From the NCBI GenBank assembly GCA_018714145.1, contig DVNS01000088.1, positions 1-38,826 on the forward strand: a DNA stretch of 38,826 nucleotides, read 5' to 3'. A program made the position numbers and the translations under genes. The DNA is from Candidatus Avilachnospira avistercoris. GTDB lineage: Bacteria > Bacillota > Clostridia > Lachnospirales > Lachnospiraceae. This document shows, one piece after another, positions 1 to 7,531 of the stretch (positions are counted from its first letter, which is position 1; the number at the start of each line of letters is the position of its first letter). A model generated the notes under the pieces. The model saw nothing but the letters and a program-made list of their open reading frames with translations, was not told the DNA's origin and made no database searches.

Positions 1-591
1 GATTCCGTTCTTATTTTGGCTTTTTCCCTGCCTTTCAGCTTTAAGTTTTTTCCCGAGTCCATAATAGGTCTCGATATAGAAGCCTGAGATGACGAGCTGT
101 GCTCCGTCCTTTTCCGCAAGCTCGTACATGTCTGAAAGCATGGTCTCCCCGCAGTAGTCGTCACTGTCGAGGAACATGAGATACTTACCCCTGGCAATGT
201 CTATGGCCCTGTTTCGTGCTGCAGGGGCGCCGGCGTTTTGCTGGTGGATGACTTTTATGCGGCTGTCCTTTTCAGCATAGGCATCACATATCTCGCCGCT
301 CTTATCCGGAGAACCGTCGTCCACGGCTATGAGCTCCCAGTCTTCAAATGTCCTGCCGTCTGATGTGCGCTGAGCTATCACAGAGTCAATGGCCTTTGCC
401 ACATAGTCCTCCACCTTATACACAGGCATAATAACAGAGACTTTTATGTCAGCCTCTGCTCCCAGACAATCAGTCTGCGCATGACGTTCATCAGAAGCCG
501 CAGCTTCACCGTACTCCGTAGCACTCAGGGTTTCAGAGTGTGCCCCGGTTTTATTTATATATGGTGTTTTTTTCGTATCTTCGCTTATCAT
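1..591 (-). CDS. Family 2 glycosyltransferase, 3' end cut by the window edge
   Basis: Read by hand because the ORF runs off the window at base 1, so it is missing from the ORF track; 197 codons are visible without a stop. The GT-A core begins near residue 52 with KVSVIMPVY, followed by VDDGSPDKS and the DxD-type motif LDSDD that binds the metal and nucleotide sugar. About 50 residues before the core are low-complexity and charged, and no good Shine-Dalgarno precedes the ATG at 591, so the true start is uncertain. It is the last visible gene of the minus-strand polysaccharide cluster, 60 bases after a second GT2 gene, and should add a sugar to a lipid-linked repeat unit at the inner face of the membrane. 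The acceptor and donor sugars cannot be predicted. Confidence 0.85.
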   Translation of the reverse strand, partial: MISEDTKKTPYINKTGAHSETLSATEYGEAAASDERHAQTDCLGAEADIKVSVIMPVYKVEDYVAKAIDSVIAQRTSDGRTFEDWELIAVDDGSPDKSGEICDAYAEKDSRIKVIHQQNAGAPAARNRAIDIARGKYLMFLDSDDYCGETMLSDMYELAEKDGAQLVISGFYIETYYGLGKKLKAERQGKSQNKNGI

Positions 592-651
592 GATATTTAT
601 AACATCAGTGCAGGTAAGCTAAACTTCCCTTTTATTAGCTTTTATTTGTTT

Positions 652-1971
652 TTATTTGCTTTGATTGGCTGTGGAATTTTTGAGCCTTCTGTAAATGACT
701 CCTCCGCCGAGCATGAGCTTTATCGGCATTTCGGCATAGTAAATTAGCTTAAACAGCCTCTCGCTGTGACAAAAGCTCCTCACAAGTGGTTTCTGGTCTG
801 GCCTAAGGCTTTTCAGCGCATTGCCATGTCCATATTGTTTAAAGATTTCTTTTATATATAACGCATGCTTTCCTGTAAGGCCCCAGTCAGAGACTCCCTT
901 ATCTGAAAATGCTTCCTTGGCCTGTTCCTTTCCGGTCTGTTCCTTTCCTGAGAATGCTTTTTCCGAAAGCAGCATGACCTCAAGTGCCATCAGCCCCTGA
1001 TTCAGTAGCTCTACTCTTAAATTGTCACAGGCCTTTTTGCCGAATTTAACCTCTGCGGAGACATTGTCCCCTTCCAGTATGCCATCTATGACTTTCATGG
1101 CGGCAAGGTAGGGCTTTGGACTTATCTGCTTACTTAGACCGGAGGAACTATCGTCGTAGTAATAGAGTCTGTCCTTGGTGAAGCATATACTCGCTGCCCT
1201 TGAAAATAAACTGAGGTTGAATTCCAGGTCCTCGTTGATGTGAAGTTCCTCGTTAAATCTAAGGTCTCCGATAAGCTCCCGTCTATACAGCTTGTTCCAT
1301 ATACCCCAGCCAAACGGGCGCTTGCTGTCAGTTATAAGGTCAAACATCTCCGGCTTTTCGCTTAAGATAAATGCCTTTTTTAAACTGCTATTTGTTGTTT
1401 CCCAATCACTTCGTAAAGCATCTTTGCTGCTAGCCGAGGTATTGTTGGTTGTAGATGCAGTTTTAGATATGGTCTCAGCCATACTGTCCTGCGAGCTAAT
1501 ACTGCTGCCGCAGGTATCTTCTATTTTTTTTATTTCGCCGCCAGATCGACAACTCGAAACTTTGATGCCCTCAGATGCCTCAGCCTTTATCGGCGCAAAG
1601 CCGCATAAGGCTATATCTGCGCCGGTCTGTTCAAGCTCTGCTGCAAGTCGTTCATACATGAACGGAGAAAGGCTGTCGTCGGAGTCCGCAAAGGCTATGT
1701 ATTCCCCTGCTGCCGCAGCCAGACCTCGGTTTCTTGCCGCAGCGGGGCCTTTATTTTCCTGACGGATGGATATGACATTGTCATGGATCTCGGAAAGCTT
1801 GCGGCAGATATCACGGCTCCCATCAGTGGAGCCATCGTCCACAAGTATCAGCTCCAGCGGCTCATAACTCTGGGACAGGACGGCCTCTGCTGCACGCCGC
1901 AGGCTCATTTCCCGGTTATATACAGGCATTATGACGCTTATAAGCTTTTTCCCCATTGCTTTAGTGGACAT
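652..1971 (-). CDS. Family 2 glycosyltransferase of the surface polysaccharide cluster
   Basis: A 439-residue protein whose first 120 residues form a GT-A fold: ISVIMPVYNRE near residue 11, VDDGSTDGS near 44 and the DxD motif ADSDDS near 95. It should transfer a nucleotide-activated sugar in the cytoplasm during assembly of an exopolysaccharide or capsule unit. Residues about 131-197 are a Ser/Thr/Lys-rich low-complexity insertion between the catalytic core and the conserved downstream part that resumes at FILSEKPEMFDL. A shorter one, with a repeated GKEQ, lies near residue 350. No convincing ribosome binding site precedes the ATG at 1971; Met6 is an alternative start. A spacer of 183 bases without a clear promoter separates it from the sugar transferase gene upstream. 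Confidence 0.9.
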   Translation of the reverse strand: MSTKAMGKKLISVIMPVYNREMSLRRAAEAVLSQSYEPLELILVDDGSTDGSRDICRKLSEIHDNVISIRQENKGPAAARNRGLAAAAGEYIAFADSDDSLSPFMYERLAAELEQTGADIALCGFAPIKAEASEGIKVSSCRSGGEIKKIEDTCGSSISSQDSMAETISKTASTTNNTSASSKDALRSDWETTNSSLKKAFILSEKPEMFDLITDSKRPFGWGIWNKLYRRELIGDLRFNEELHINEDLEFNLSLFSRAASICFTKDRLYYYDDSSSGLSKQISPKPYLAAMKVIDGILEGDNVSAEVKFGKKACDNLRVELLNQGLMALEVMLLSEKAFSGKEQTGKEQAKEAFSDKGVSDWGLTGKHALYIKEIFKQYGHGNALKSLRPDQKPLVRSFCHSERLFKLIYYAEMPIKLMLGGGVIYRRLKNSTANQSK

Positions 1972-2154
1972 TATTAAATAAAGTGCCAGTATTTCAAATC
2001 TATATCTTTAAATTTGCCGCTATATTGGTCTTAATATCTCCAAGTATATAGAAATAATACCCAGGGACTTCAGATATATTTAATATCAGATATTTTTAAA
2101 CCATTATTAGGATATGAAGGCGGCCAAATTCCATCATGAACACCTTTCCCAAAT

Positions 2155-3690
2155 TTACTTTCCCATCTCCTCGGACTGTTCCTCGGAGAAGCCCTCGGTG
2201 CTTTCCTTGGTGAATACTATCTTGATGGTCTTTAGTATGAGCTCTATGTCGAGTATCAGGCTGTAGTTCTGGATATACATGAGATCCAGCTTGAGCTTGT
2301 CGTAGGCCGAGGTGTTGTATTTGCCGTAGACCTGAGCGTAGCCCGTGAGTCCGCCCTTGACATTCATGCGATAGGAGAACTCGGGTATCTCGGCAGTGTA
2401 TTTGCGCACATGCTCCACCCTCTCAGGCCGGGGCCCTACTATGCTCATGTCTCCCTTAAGTATATTGAGGAGCTGGGGCAGCTCGTCTATGCGGGCAGCC
2501 CTGATGACCGCTCCCACCTTGGTTATCCTCGGATCCTTTTCCGTGGCGGGGACTGAAATGCCCGCCTTTTCCGCATCCGGTATCATGGAGCGGAACTTAA
2601 GTATGTCAAATACCCTGCCTCCCTCGGTGCATCTCTGCTGCCTGAAGAATACGGGACCGCCGTCCTCGAGCTTTATGCAGAGGGCCGTGATGAGCATGAC
2701 AGGGGAAAGTATTATCGTTGCTATCAGGGATATGACTATATCCATGCTGCGCTTTATGATACGCTGCTCTATGGTGAGACCGTGGTTGCGGTTTAAAAAT
2801 ACCGGTGAATCAAATATGTGCAGCACCTCACTGCTCTTCAGTATGACGTCCGTAAGCTTGGGAAGGGTGTAGGTGCGTATGCCGTTTGCATAGCAGGCCT
2901 TCACAAGATCATTGCGAAGCTCCGCCGGTATGTCGCCTATGACCACTCCGTCGTAGCCCCGGCACTGTTCTATGATAGGAGCGACGATGTCCTCATCAGA
3001 TATTGTCCCAGAGGAAGCTGAGGGGGAGGGCACATTTTCACTGGAAATGCTGCCTGTCCGGCAAATATCTTCCTTGGCCTCAGCTGACAAAGCTGCCTTG
3101 CTGCTGCCAGCCTCGTCTCCGCTCTCCTTGGGCCTGAAGCTTGGCATATCCTCGAGCTTCACGGTCTTACAGAGCTTGTATCTGTCGGGCCTTGTGATGA
3201 ATTTGGCTCCGAGCTTGTCCTCATATTCTCCGTAAAATAGTATCAGCCTCTGGGGCGGAAAGCTCCTTACGAATATCTGGTTCGATATTATCTCCCAGAT
3301 GACGATGAGCACCACGTCGATAAGGGTCATGACTATGAGCCAGAGGGGCGAAAGATACCATGTGGCTATGGGGATTATCATGGAGATGTAAATGACCGCA
3401 TTGGTGACCGCGGTGGCTATGCTCTGGCTGAGTATCAGATCGAATACCCGATAATAGCCGAGCTTCAGTCCGCCGTATATATTGCCAAAGAGCATCAGCA
3501 CGACCATGTATACTCCTGCCACGAAGAAATTACCCTTAAAGAGGTAGGGTCTGCGGACGAGGGGGTTGTAAAATCTTGTCCATATATAGTAAAACAGGGC
3601 AGTTTCTAATAGTATCAGGACTGCCCCTAAGATCATCCGTGCTATGTGACGGTTTCTGTCTTTTTTTACTGTCTGTGAAAAATCATTCAT
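2155..3690 (-). CDS. Polyprenyl-phosphate sugar-1-phosphate transferase (WcaJ/CpsE type)
   Basis: This enzyme loads the first sugar-1-phosphate onto undecaprenyl phosphate and so starts repeat-unit synthesis. The N-terminal third has about four hydrophobic segments, then a CoA-binding-like middle domain. The C-terminal catalytic domain starts near KRSMDIVISL and shows GGPVFFRQQR, LKFRSM, the RIDELPQLLNILKGDMS block and VGPRPE, all typical of the bacterial sugar transferase family. A Ser/Ala/Glu-rich insertion (about residues 186-232) splits the middle domain. I place the start at the ATG at 3690. The ORF track begins at a TTG at 3699 that overlaps the stop of the upstream gene. No clear Shine-Dalgarno precedes either, so translational coupling is likely. 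Confidence 0.93.
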   Translation of the reverse strand: MNDFSQTVKKDRNRHIARMILGAVLILLETALFYYIWTRFYNPLVRRPYLFKGNFFVAGVYMVVLMLFGNIYGGLKLGYYRVFDLILSQSIATAVTNAVIYISMIIPIATWYLSPLWLIVMTLIDVVLIVIWEIISNQIFVRSFPPQRLILFYGEYEDKLGAKFITRPDRYKLCKTVKLEDMPSFRPKESGDEAGSSKAALSAEAKEDICRTGSISSENVPSPSASSGTISDEDIVAPIIEQCRGYDGVVIGDIPAELRNDLVKACYANGIRTYTLPKLTDVILKSSEVLHIFDSPVFLNRNHGLTIEQRIIKRSMDIVISLIATIILSPVMLITALCIKLEDGGPVFFRQQRCTEGGRVFDILKFRSMIPDAEKAGISVPATEKDPRITKVGAVIRAARIDELPQLLNILKGDMSIVGPRPERVEHVRKYTAEIPEFSYRMNVKGGLTGYAQVYGKYNTSAYDKLKLDLMYIQNYSLILDIELILKTIKIVFTKESTEGFSEEQSEEMGK

Positions 3691-3695
3691 AAAAA

Positions 3696-5630
3696 TCAAT
3701 TAGTGCGGTAAGCCTCGCCTACGCATATCGAAAGCAGCAGTATCATCATCGGTGTGGCCGTAGGTGCGCTGATGGCGATGACCGAAGCCGCAGTGTAGGA
3801 AAGCACTGCAAATGCACAGGCGATGGATATGGGCGTGGCCGTGGGCCTTTCGTCGATCAGGGTGACCTTGACCTCAGTCTTTAACGAGTCCCCGGCCTTG
3901 GCCTTTTTATGGGCCTTGCCGCCTGAGGAAGCCTTTAAAGAAGCATCGGAAGCTGCTGCCGCCTTAGCCTTATCTCCATCGGCTGTCTTAGATGAAGCAG
4001 CTGAAAGCTGTTCAGCCTCGGTGTTCGGCTTGTCCGACCTGTGCTTAAGGCCTATCTGCACTCTCCTCAGCTTTCCGAACATACCTGTCAGTATGACAGT
4101 AATGATGCCCATGTAGTAGCAGAAGCAGCCTATGATGCCGGTGCTGAATAAGTACTGAAGGACCTCGTTGTGGGGCGAGTCATAGGTCTCATTGACCAAA
4201 TCCATCATGTTAAAGAGGTCATAGATGGAGGTATATACGCCGTAGGTCTCGGGGCCTGCACCGATGAGCTTCCTGAAAAGCGGGAAATCAGAAAAATATC
4301 CCGTCAGCAGTCTCCAGTTATAGCCCCTGTTGGTGCCCCAGCTGTCGTTGAATATGAGGAAGCTCTTATAAGCCTCGTAGCGTTCGGGATGACCGCCGGA
4401 ATTGGCATCGACGAAGATATAGATGATGCCAAAAAGGGCTGCTGCTCCCATAAGCCCCCAGACTATCCTAAGTCCTATGCTTACAGGCTCCGAAAGATAG
4501 GCATCAAAGCCATAGTCCTTTGCATCAAGGCGCTTTCCATAGAGCCTTCTATAGGTGGAAAAGCTGAGTATGTAGTAAAGGGCTCCGACAAACAGCACCG
4601 TGGCAAGGAGGGCTCCGATAAGCTCTGTCTGAGTATTTGCAAGCTTAAGCATGATGCCCCATTTGAAGTCGGGAAGCACATCAAAATATACCGAGCCTCC
4701 GGCGGCCTCTGCCGCTGCATTGAGCCCCTTGAAATATGATGTCAGTTCTCCGGTCCCGTACATGGAAAACATGAAAATGGCAAGCAGTCCGATGTATGAG
4801 GTCACTCCCCTTCTGTCCTTAAAGGATACGAAGGGCAGGAAATATAAGACTGCTGCCGTGGAAAGCAGGGCATTGTCCGAGGAGGCCATGATGATGGCCA
4901 TGAAATTTATGAAGGAGGCTATGCCGTACCACAGCTTCCTTAGCCTTCCCTGCTTCGTGTCCGTGGGCTCAAGCACGAACATGGCCGAGGATACGGCTAT
5001 GTATAGGGCCTGTATCATGGTCAGGGAATTGATGTTTCCGATGCCGGAGGAGAAGTCATATCTCTTTATGGCATCGTCGATGGCAGCCCTCCATCCGAAG
5101 ATATCAAAGCCAAGATAATCGGTGATACCCCAGAGACAGAGTATGACTCCGCCTAAAAGGAAGACATCTATATGCCACTTCTTAGCCTCGTAAAATCTTG
5201 AAAAGAGGACATAGGTGGCTGCATAGAACAGCCATAAAAACAGTCCCTGATAGCGTCCGTACTGTCCCCAAAAGGCCTCATTGGGATACTCCGAGCATAC
5301 CGTCGATATGATGCTCACCAGCATGAAGCCGATGAAAAAATAGTCGGGAAGCCGAAGATACTTTTTGATATTTGAGGGCAGAAGCTCCTTAAAAAGGGCC
5401 TTTATGCCCCGTCCGTGGTCCTTCCCCGCCCCAGAAAGCGCATACATCAGGCCAATGATTGCCGCCAATCCCGATATCACCGCACAGCTCACCCAGAAAA
5501 GGTAAAACTTGTCGTTCAATATGTCAAAATACTTGTCATGAACGAACAGAGGAAAGGCTATGGATAAAAATATCACATAGCAGCCAAGGAGCTTCGATAT
5601 GATGTTTTTTACACGTTCACTGCTCTGCAT
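3696..5630 (-). CDS. O-antigen ligase / polysaccharide polymerase-like membrane protein
   Basis: A 644-residue multispanning protein with roughly ten or more hydrophobic segments and a large extracytoplasmic loop (about residues 395-480) containing NRGYNWRLLTGYFSDF and SPHNEVLQYLFSTGIIG. That block, with its invariant His in the SPHNE context, is the hallmark of the Wzy_C/O-antigen ligase superfamily. In a Gram-positive setting it more likely polymerises or ligates surface polysaccharide than LPS O-antigen. Residues about 523-587, before the final membrane segments, are a Lys/Ala/Ser-rich low-complexity insertion predicted to lie outside the membrane. It starts 7 bases after the upstream lipoprotein gene and its TGA touches the start region of the sugar transferase, so the genes form one transcript. 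Confidence 0.88.
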   Translation of the reverse strand: MQSSERVKNIISKLLGCYVIFLSIAFPLFVHDKYFDILNDKFYLFWVSCAVISGLAAIIGLMYALSGAGKDHGRGIKALFKELLPSNIKKYLRLPDYFFIGFMLVSIISTVCSEYPNEAFWGQYGRYQGLFLWLFYAATYVLFSRFYEAKKWHIDVFLLGGVILCLWGITDYLGFDIFGWRAAIDDAIKRYDFSSGIGNINSLTMIQALYIAVSSAMFVLEPTDTKQGRLRKLWYGIASFINFMAIIMASSDNALLSTAAVLYFLPFVSFKDRRGVTSYIGLLAIFMFSMYGTGELTSYFKGLNAAAEAAGGSVYFDVLPDFKWGIMLKLANTQTELIGALLATVLFVGALYYILSFSTYRRLYGKRLDAKDYGFDAYLSEPVSIGLRIVWGLMGAAALFGIIYIFVDANSGGHPERYEAYKSFLIFNDSWGTNRGYNWRLLTGYFSDFPLFRKLIGAGPETYGVYTSIYDLFNMMDLVNETYDSPHNEVLQYLFSTGIIGCFCYYMGIITVILTGMFGKLRRVQIGLKHRSDKPNTEAEQLSAASSKTADGDKAKAAAASDASLKASSGGKAHKKAKAGDSLKTEVKVTLIDERPTATPISIACAFAVLSYTAASVIAISAPTATPMMILLLSICVGEAYRTN

Positions 5631-5637
5631 CCTGTTA

Positions 5638-6222
5638 TCAGCTGTCTGCCTTGATGACCGTATTGCGAAGTCTCATGTCCCTCTGCTCTATGTAGCTCTC
5701 CTCGTAGGTCTCATAGTCAGGGTCAAGGGGTATCTCTCCCCCTGCAGGTATGTCAAGGTCAAGGAGATACTCTCCCTCGGGAGCGCTCTCCTTCTTTACT
5801 GTAAACTTGAGGGAAAAGTCGTCCCAAACATTGCCGAAGCTCTCCTGATCTCCGCCGTTATACTCAGCGGACTGTACTGAGATGGCTCCTGCGGTCCTTC
5901 TGATGATGGCGCTCGCAAAGACCTCAGCATCCTCAAGCTCTGCATCATCTATGCAGGTGGCGGTGATGGTGACTGCCTTGGGCTCGTTGGTACCGTCGAT
6001 ATTGACATTGGTTATGAAGATATAGGGGTTGTCCTCGTCAAAGGCATCCATGACGTCGTTGTGCACCTGTACGAAATCGATGCTTACTCCGGTGTGGGGA
6101 GTAAGGTCGGGGGACTCCATGTAGGAGGTCCTCTCCTGAGGTACGCAGCCGGCGGTAAGTGCTGCCATGGAGGCTGCGATGCCGAAGATAAGGCCCTTGA
6201 TATATCTTGATCCGTTTCTCAT
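5638..6222 (-). CDS. Lipoprotein of unknown function, first gene of the polysaccharide operon
   Basis: A 194-residue protein with a basic N-terminus, a hydrophobic stretch and the lipobox LTAGC (Cys26), so it should be exported and lipid-anchored on the outer face of the membrane. The mature part is acidic and appears beta-rich (for example ITNVNIDGTNEPKAVTITATC), with no family I recognise. It is the promoter-proximal gene of the minus-strand cluster and ends 7 bases before the polymerase gene. A role as an assembly or anchoring partner of the polysaccharide machinery is an inference from position only. Confidence 0.8.
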   Translation of the reverse strand: MRNGSRYIKGLIFGIAASMAALTAGCVPQERTSYMESPDLTPHTGVSIDFVQVHNDVMDAFDEDNPYIFITNVNIDGTNEPKAVTITATCIDDAELEDAEVFASAIIRRTAGAISVQSAEYNGGDQESFGNVWDDFSLKFTVKKESAPEGEYLLDLDIPAGGEIPLDPDYETYEESYIEQRDMRLRNTVIKADS

Positions 6223-6418
6223 AGTTTATCTGTTCCTCTCCTAAATACATTTATTCACGCAAAAAACCTACGGCGTCCTTAAAAGTACGCCTGATATAGG
6301 CCTTCTGCATGCTTATTGTTTATCTCTATGGATATGATGTATTGCCCAAGCAATACCATCAAAGCGCCATATCACCTTACGATACAGCGCACTTTAAAGC
6401 ACTATGTGCTCTCGCAAT

Positions 6419-6427
6419 ACTATAACA
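6419..6427 (-). promoter_or_regulatory. Extended -10 promoter for the polysaccharide operon
   Basis: On the minus strand the sequence reads TGT TATAGT, an extended -10 element (TGn plus a five-of-six match to TATAAT). No good -35 is present, which fits an extended -10 promoter. Transcription would start near 6412, giving a leader of about 190 bases before the lipoprotein gene. The early leader contains the repeated ATTGCGAGAGCAC motif and a small hairpin AGCAC-TAT-GTGCT. Confidence 0.5.
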
Positions 6428-6528
6428 TAAACGAACTAAAATTTCGACTTTTTAGCAGTTTTTTCAAATTTTTGTAAGGAATTGCGAGCGGCGAGACATA
6501 TTCTCATAAAAATCTAATAAATTTGGGG

Positions 6529-6534
6529 TATAAT
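6529..6534 (+). promoter_or_regulatory. Candidate -10 box of the two-component operon
   Basis: A perfect TATAAT lies 170 bases before the response regulator start. I see no matching -35 at 16-18 bases, so an activator may be needed. The first perfect hairpin (GTCCTCAC-AAA-GTGAGGAC, 6535-6553) begins immediately after the -10, so it covers the predicted start site near 6541 and could act as an operator as well as an RNA stem. Confidence 0.4.
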
Positions 6535-6589
6535 GTCCTCACAAAGTGAGGACTGAGCCGTTTCGCGGCTCTCACCGTTCTCTGAACGG
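6535..6589 (+). repeat. Three tandem perfect hairpins in the leader of the response regulator gene
   Basis: Hairpin 1 is GTCCTCAC-AAA-GTGAGGAC (8 bp, 6535-6553). Hairpin 2 is GAGCCG-TTTCG-CGGCTC (6 bp, 6555-6571). Hairpin 3 is CCGTTC-TCT-GAACGG (6 bp, 6575-6589). They are spaced by 1 and 3 bases and none is followed by a T-tract, so they are not ordinary terminators. They are followed by the nested hairpin at 6608-6639, making a heavily structured 5' leader. Confidence 0.75.
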
Positions 6590-6703
6590 CGGATTACAAA
6601 TGCCGCAGTATTGCGAGAGCACGAAGTGCGAAGCAATACGTCATAGCGTCATTGACTTAACTGAGGCTTTGACAGCCGCACGACGTGAATAAGGAGTAAC
6701 TTT

Positions 6704-7375
6704 ATGCGTATACTTATAGCTGAAGATGAAAAGGATATGAATAAGCTCATTACGAGGGTGCTTGAGAAGGAGGGCTACAGCGTGGACTCCTGCTTTGACG
6801 GCGAGGAGGCCCTTGATTATCTTGAGTCCGCAGACTATGATGCAGCCATACTTGATGTGATGATGCCGAAGAAGGACGGCTATGAGGTGCTTAAGGCCCT
6901 TCGGGCAAAGGGAAGCAAGCTCCCGGTGCTTTTTCTTACTGCAAGGGACAGCATAGCCGACAGGGTCACGGGGCTCGACCTTGGAGCTGATGATTATCTC
7001 ATAAAGCCCTTTGATTTTGATGAGCTCCTTGCGAGGATACGGGTCATGACGAGGCGCAAGGCGGGCCAGAGCAGCAGTTTGATAAAAATCGGAGACCTTA
7101 CCATAGACACGGCGAGCCACGAGGTGCGCCGGGGCGACAGACTGATAGAGCTCTCCTCAAGGGAATACGGCCTGCTGCGCTACATGGCCTCAAATCAGGG
7201 CCGGGTGCTGTCAAGGGAGCAGATAGAGGACCATATCTATAACTTTGACTATAGCGGCGGCTCCAATGTGGTGGATGTGTATATCAGCTACCTGAGGAAA
7301 AAGATAGACGGCCCCGGCGAGCCGAAGCTCATACATACGGTATGGGGCTCGGGCTGGGTGCTCAAAGAGAAGTGA
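6704..7375 (+). CDS. OmpR/PhoB-family response regulator
   Basis: A 223-residue cytoplasmic DNA-binding regulator. The receiver domain (about 1-118) shows the acidic pair EDE (7-9), the phosphoacceptor Asp51 in ILDVMMP, Thr79 in FLTARD and Lys101 in LIKPFD. The C-terminal winged helix (about 128-220) contains the family landmarks LSSREYGLLRYM, VLSREQIEDHIY and the end motif HTVWGSGWVLK. AAGGAG sits 8 bases before the ATG. The gene lies upstream of a sensor kinase on the same strand, after a long structured leader. It probably controls its own operon and possibly the PepSY lipoprotein or the divergent polysaccharide genes; the targets are inferred. Confidence 0.97.
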   Translation: MRILIAEDEKDMNKLITRVLEKEGYSVDSCFDGEEALDYLESADYDAAILDVMMPKKDGYEVLKALRAKGSKLPVLFLTARDSIADRVTGLDLGADDYLIKPFDFDELLARIRVMTRRKAGQSSSLIKIGDLTIDTASHEVRRGDRLIELSSREYGLLRYMASNQGRVLSREQIEDHIYNFDYSGGSNVVDVYISYLRKKIDGPGEPKLIHTVWGSGWVLKEK

Positions 7376-7401
7376 TGATCTCAGCATTTATGCTATAGCA
7401 A

Positions 7402-7484
7402 GGCAGCTTTGAACTCCCATGATATCAGGCGAAGAACTGCGACGAGTGCGGAAGCTTTTGATATCAAACGAAGGCCGTGCTGCC
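7402..7484 (+). repeat. Structured spacer between the response regulator and kinase genes
   Basis: The 156-base spacer contains outer arms GGCAGC (7402-7407) and GCTGCC (7479-7484) and two copies of the palindromic octamer TGATATCA (7420-7427 and 7459-7466), which can pair with each other. The spacer is longer than usual for a regulator-kinase pair, which often overlaps. It may tune kinase expression relative to the regulator through RNA processing or structure. There is no T-tract, so it is not a standard terminator. Confidence 0.5.
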
Positions 7485-7531
7485 GATGCAGCGTCTTTAA
7501 TTAAAGGAGCTGCCCGAAGAAGGATTTTCCC

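Larger units (their letters stand above)
6223..6703. promoter_or_regulatory. Divergent intergenic region with palindromes and a repeated heptamer
   Basis: This 481-base gap separates the polysaccharide operon (minus) from the two-component operon (plus). It holds a perfect hairpin GTATTGC-CCAA-GCAATAC at 6339-6356, a 16-base element (AGTATTGCGAGAGCAC) on the minus strand at 6406-6421 that recurs exactly on the plus strand at 6607-6622, and a nested hairpin at 6608-6639 whose outer arms are again GTATTGC and GCAATAC. Three hairpins lie in tandem at 6535-6589. The heptamer GTATTGC or its complement occurs five times in about 300 bases, which suggests binding sites or a structured-RNA motif shared by both transcripts. 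Confidence 0.6.

Noticed and set aside
1292-1762. 156-residue plus-strand ORF inside the GT2 gene
   Set aside because: It is a shadow of the minus-strand coding frame, as are the other long antisense ORFs over ribosomal genes.
6838-7120. Antisense ORF of 159 residues over the response regulator
   Set aside because: No ribosome binding site or promoter, and it is fully explained by the sense gene's codon composition.
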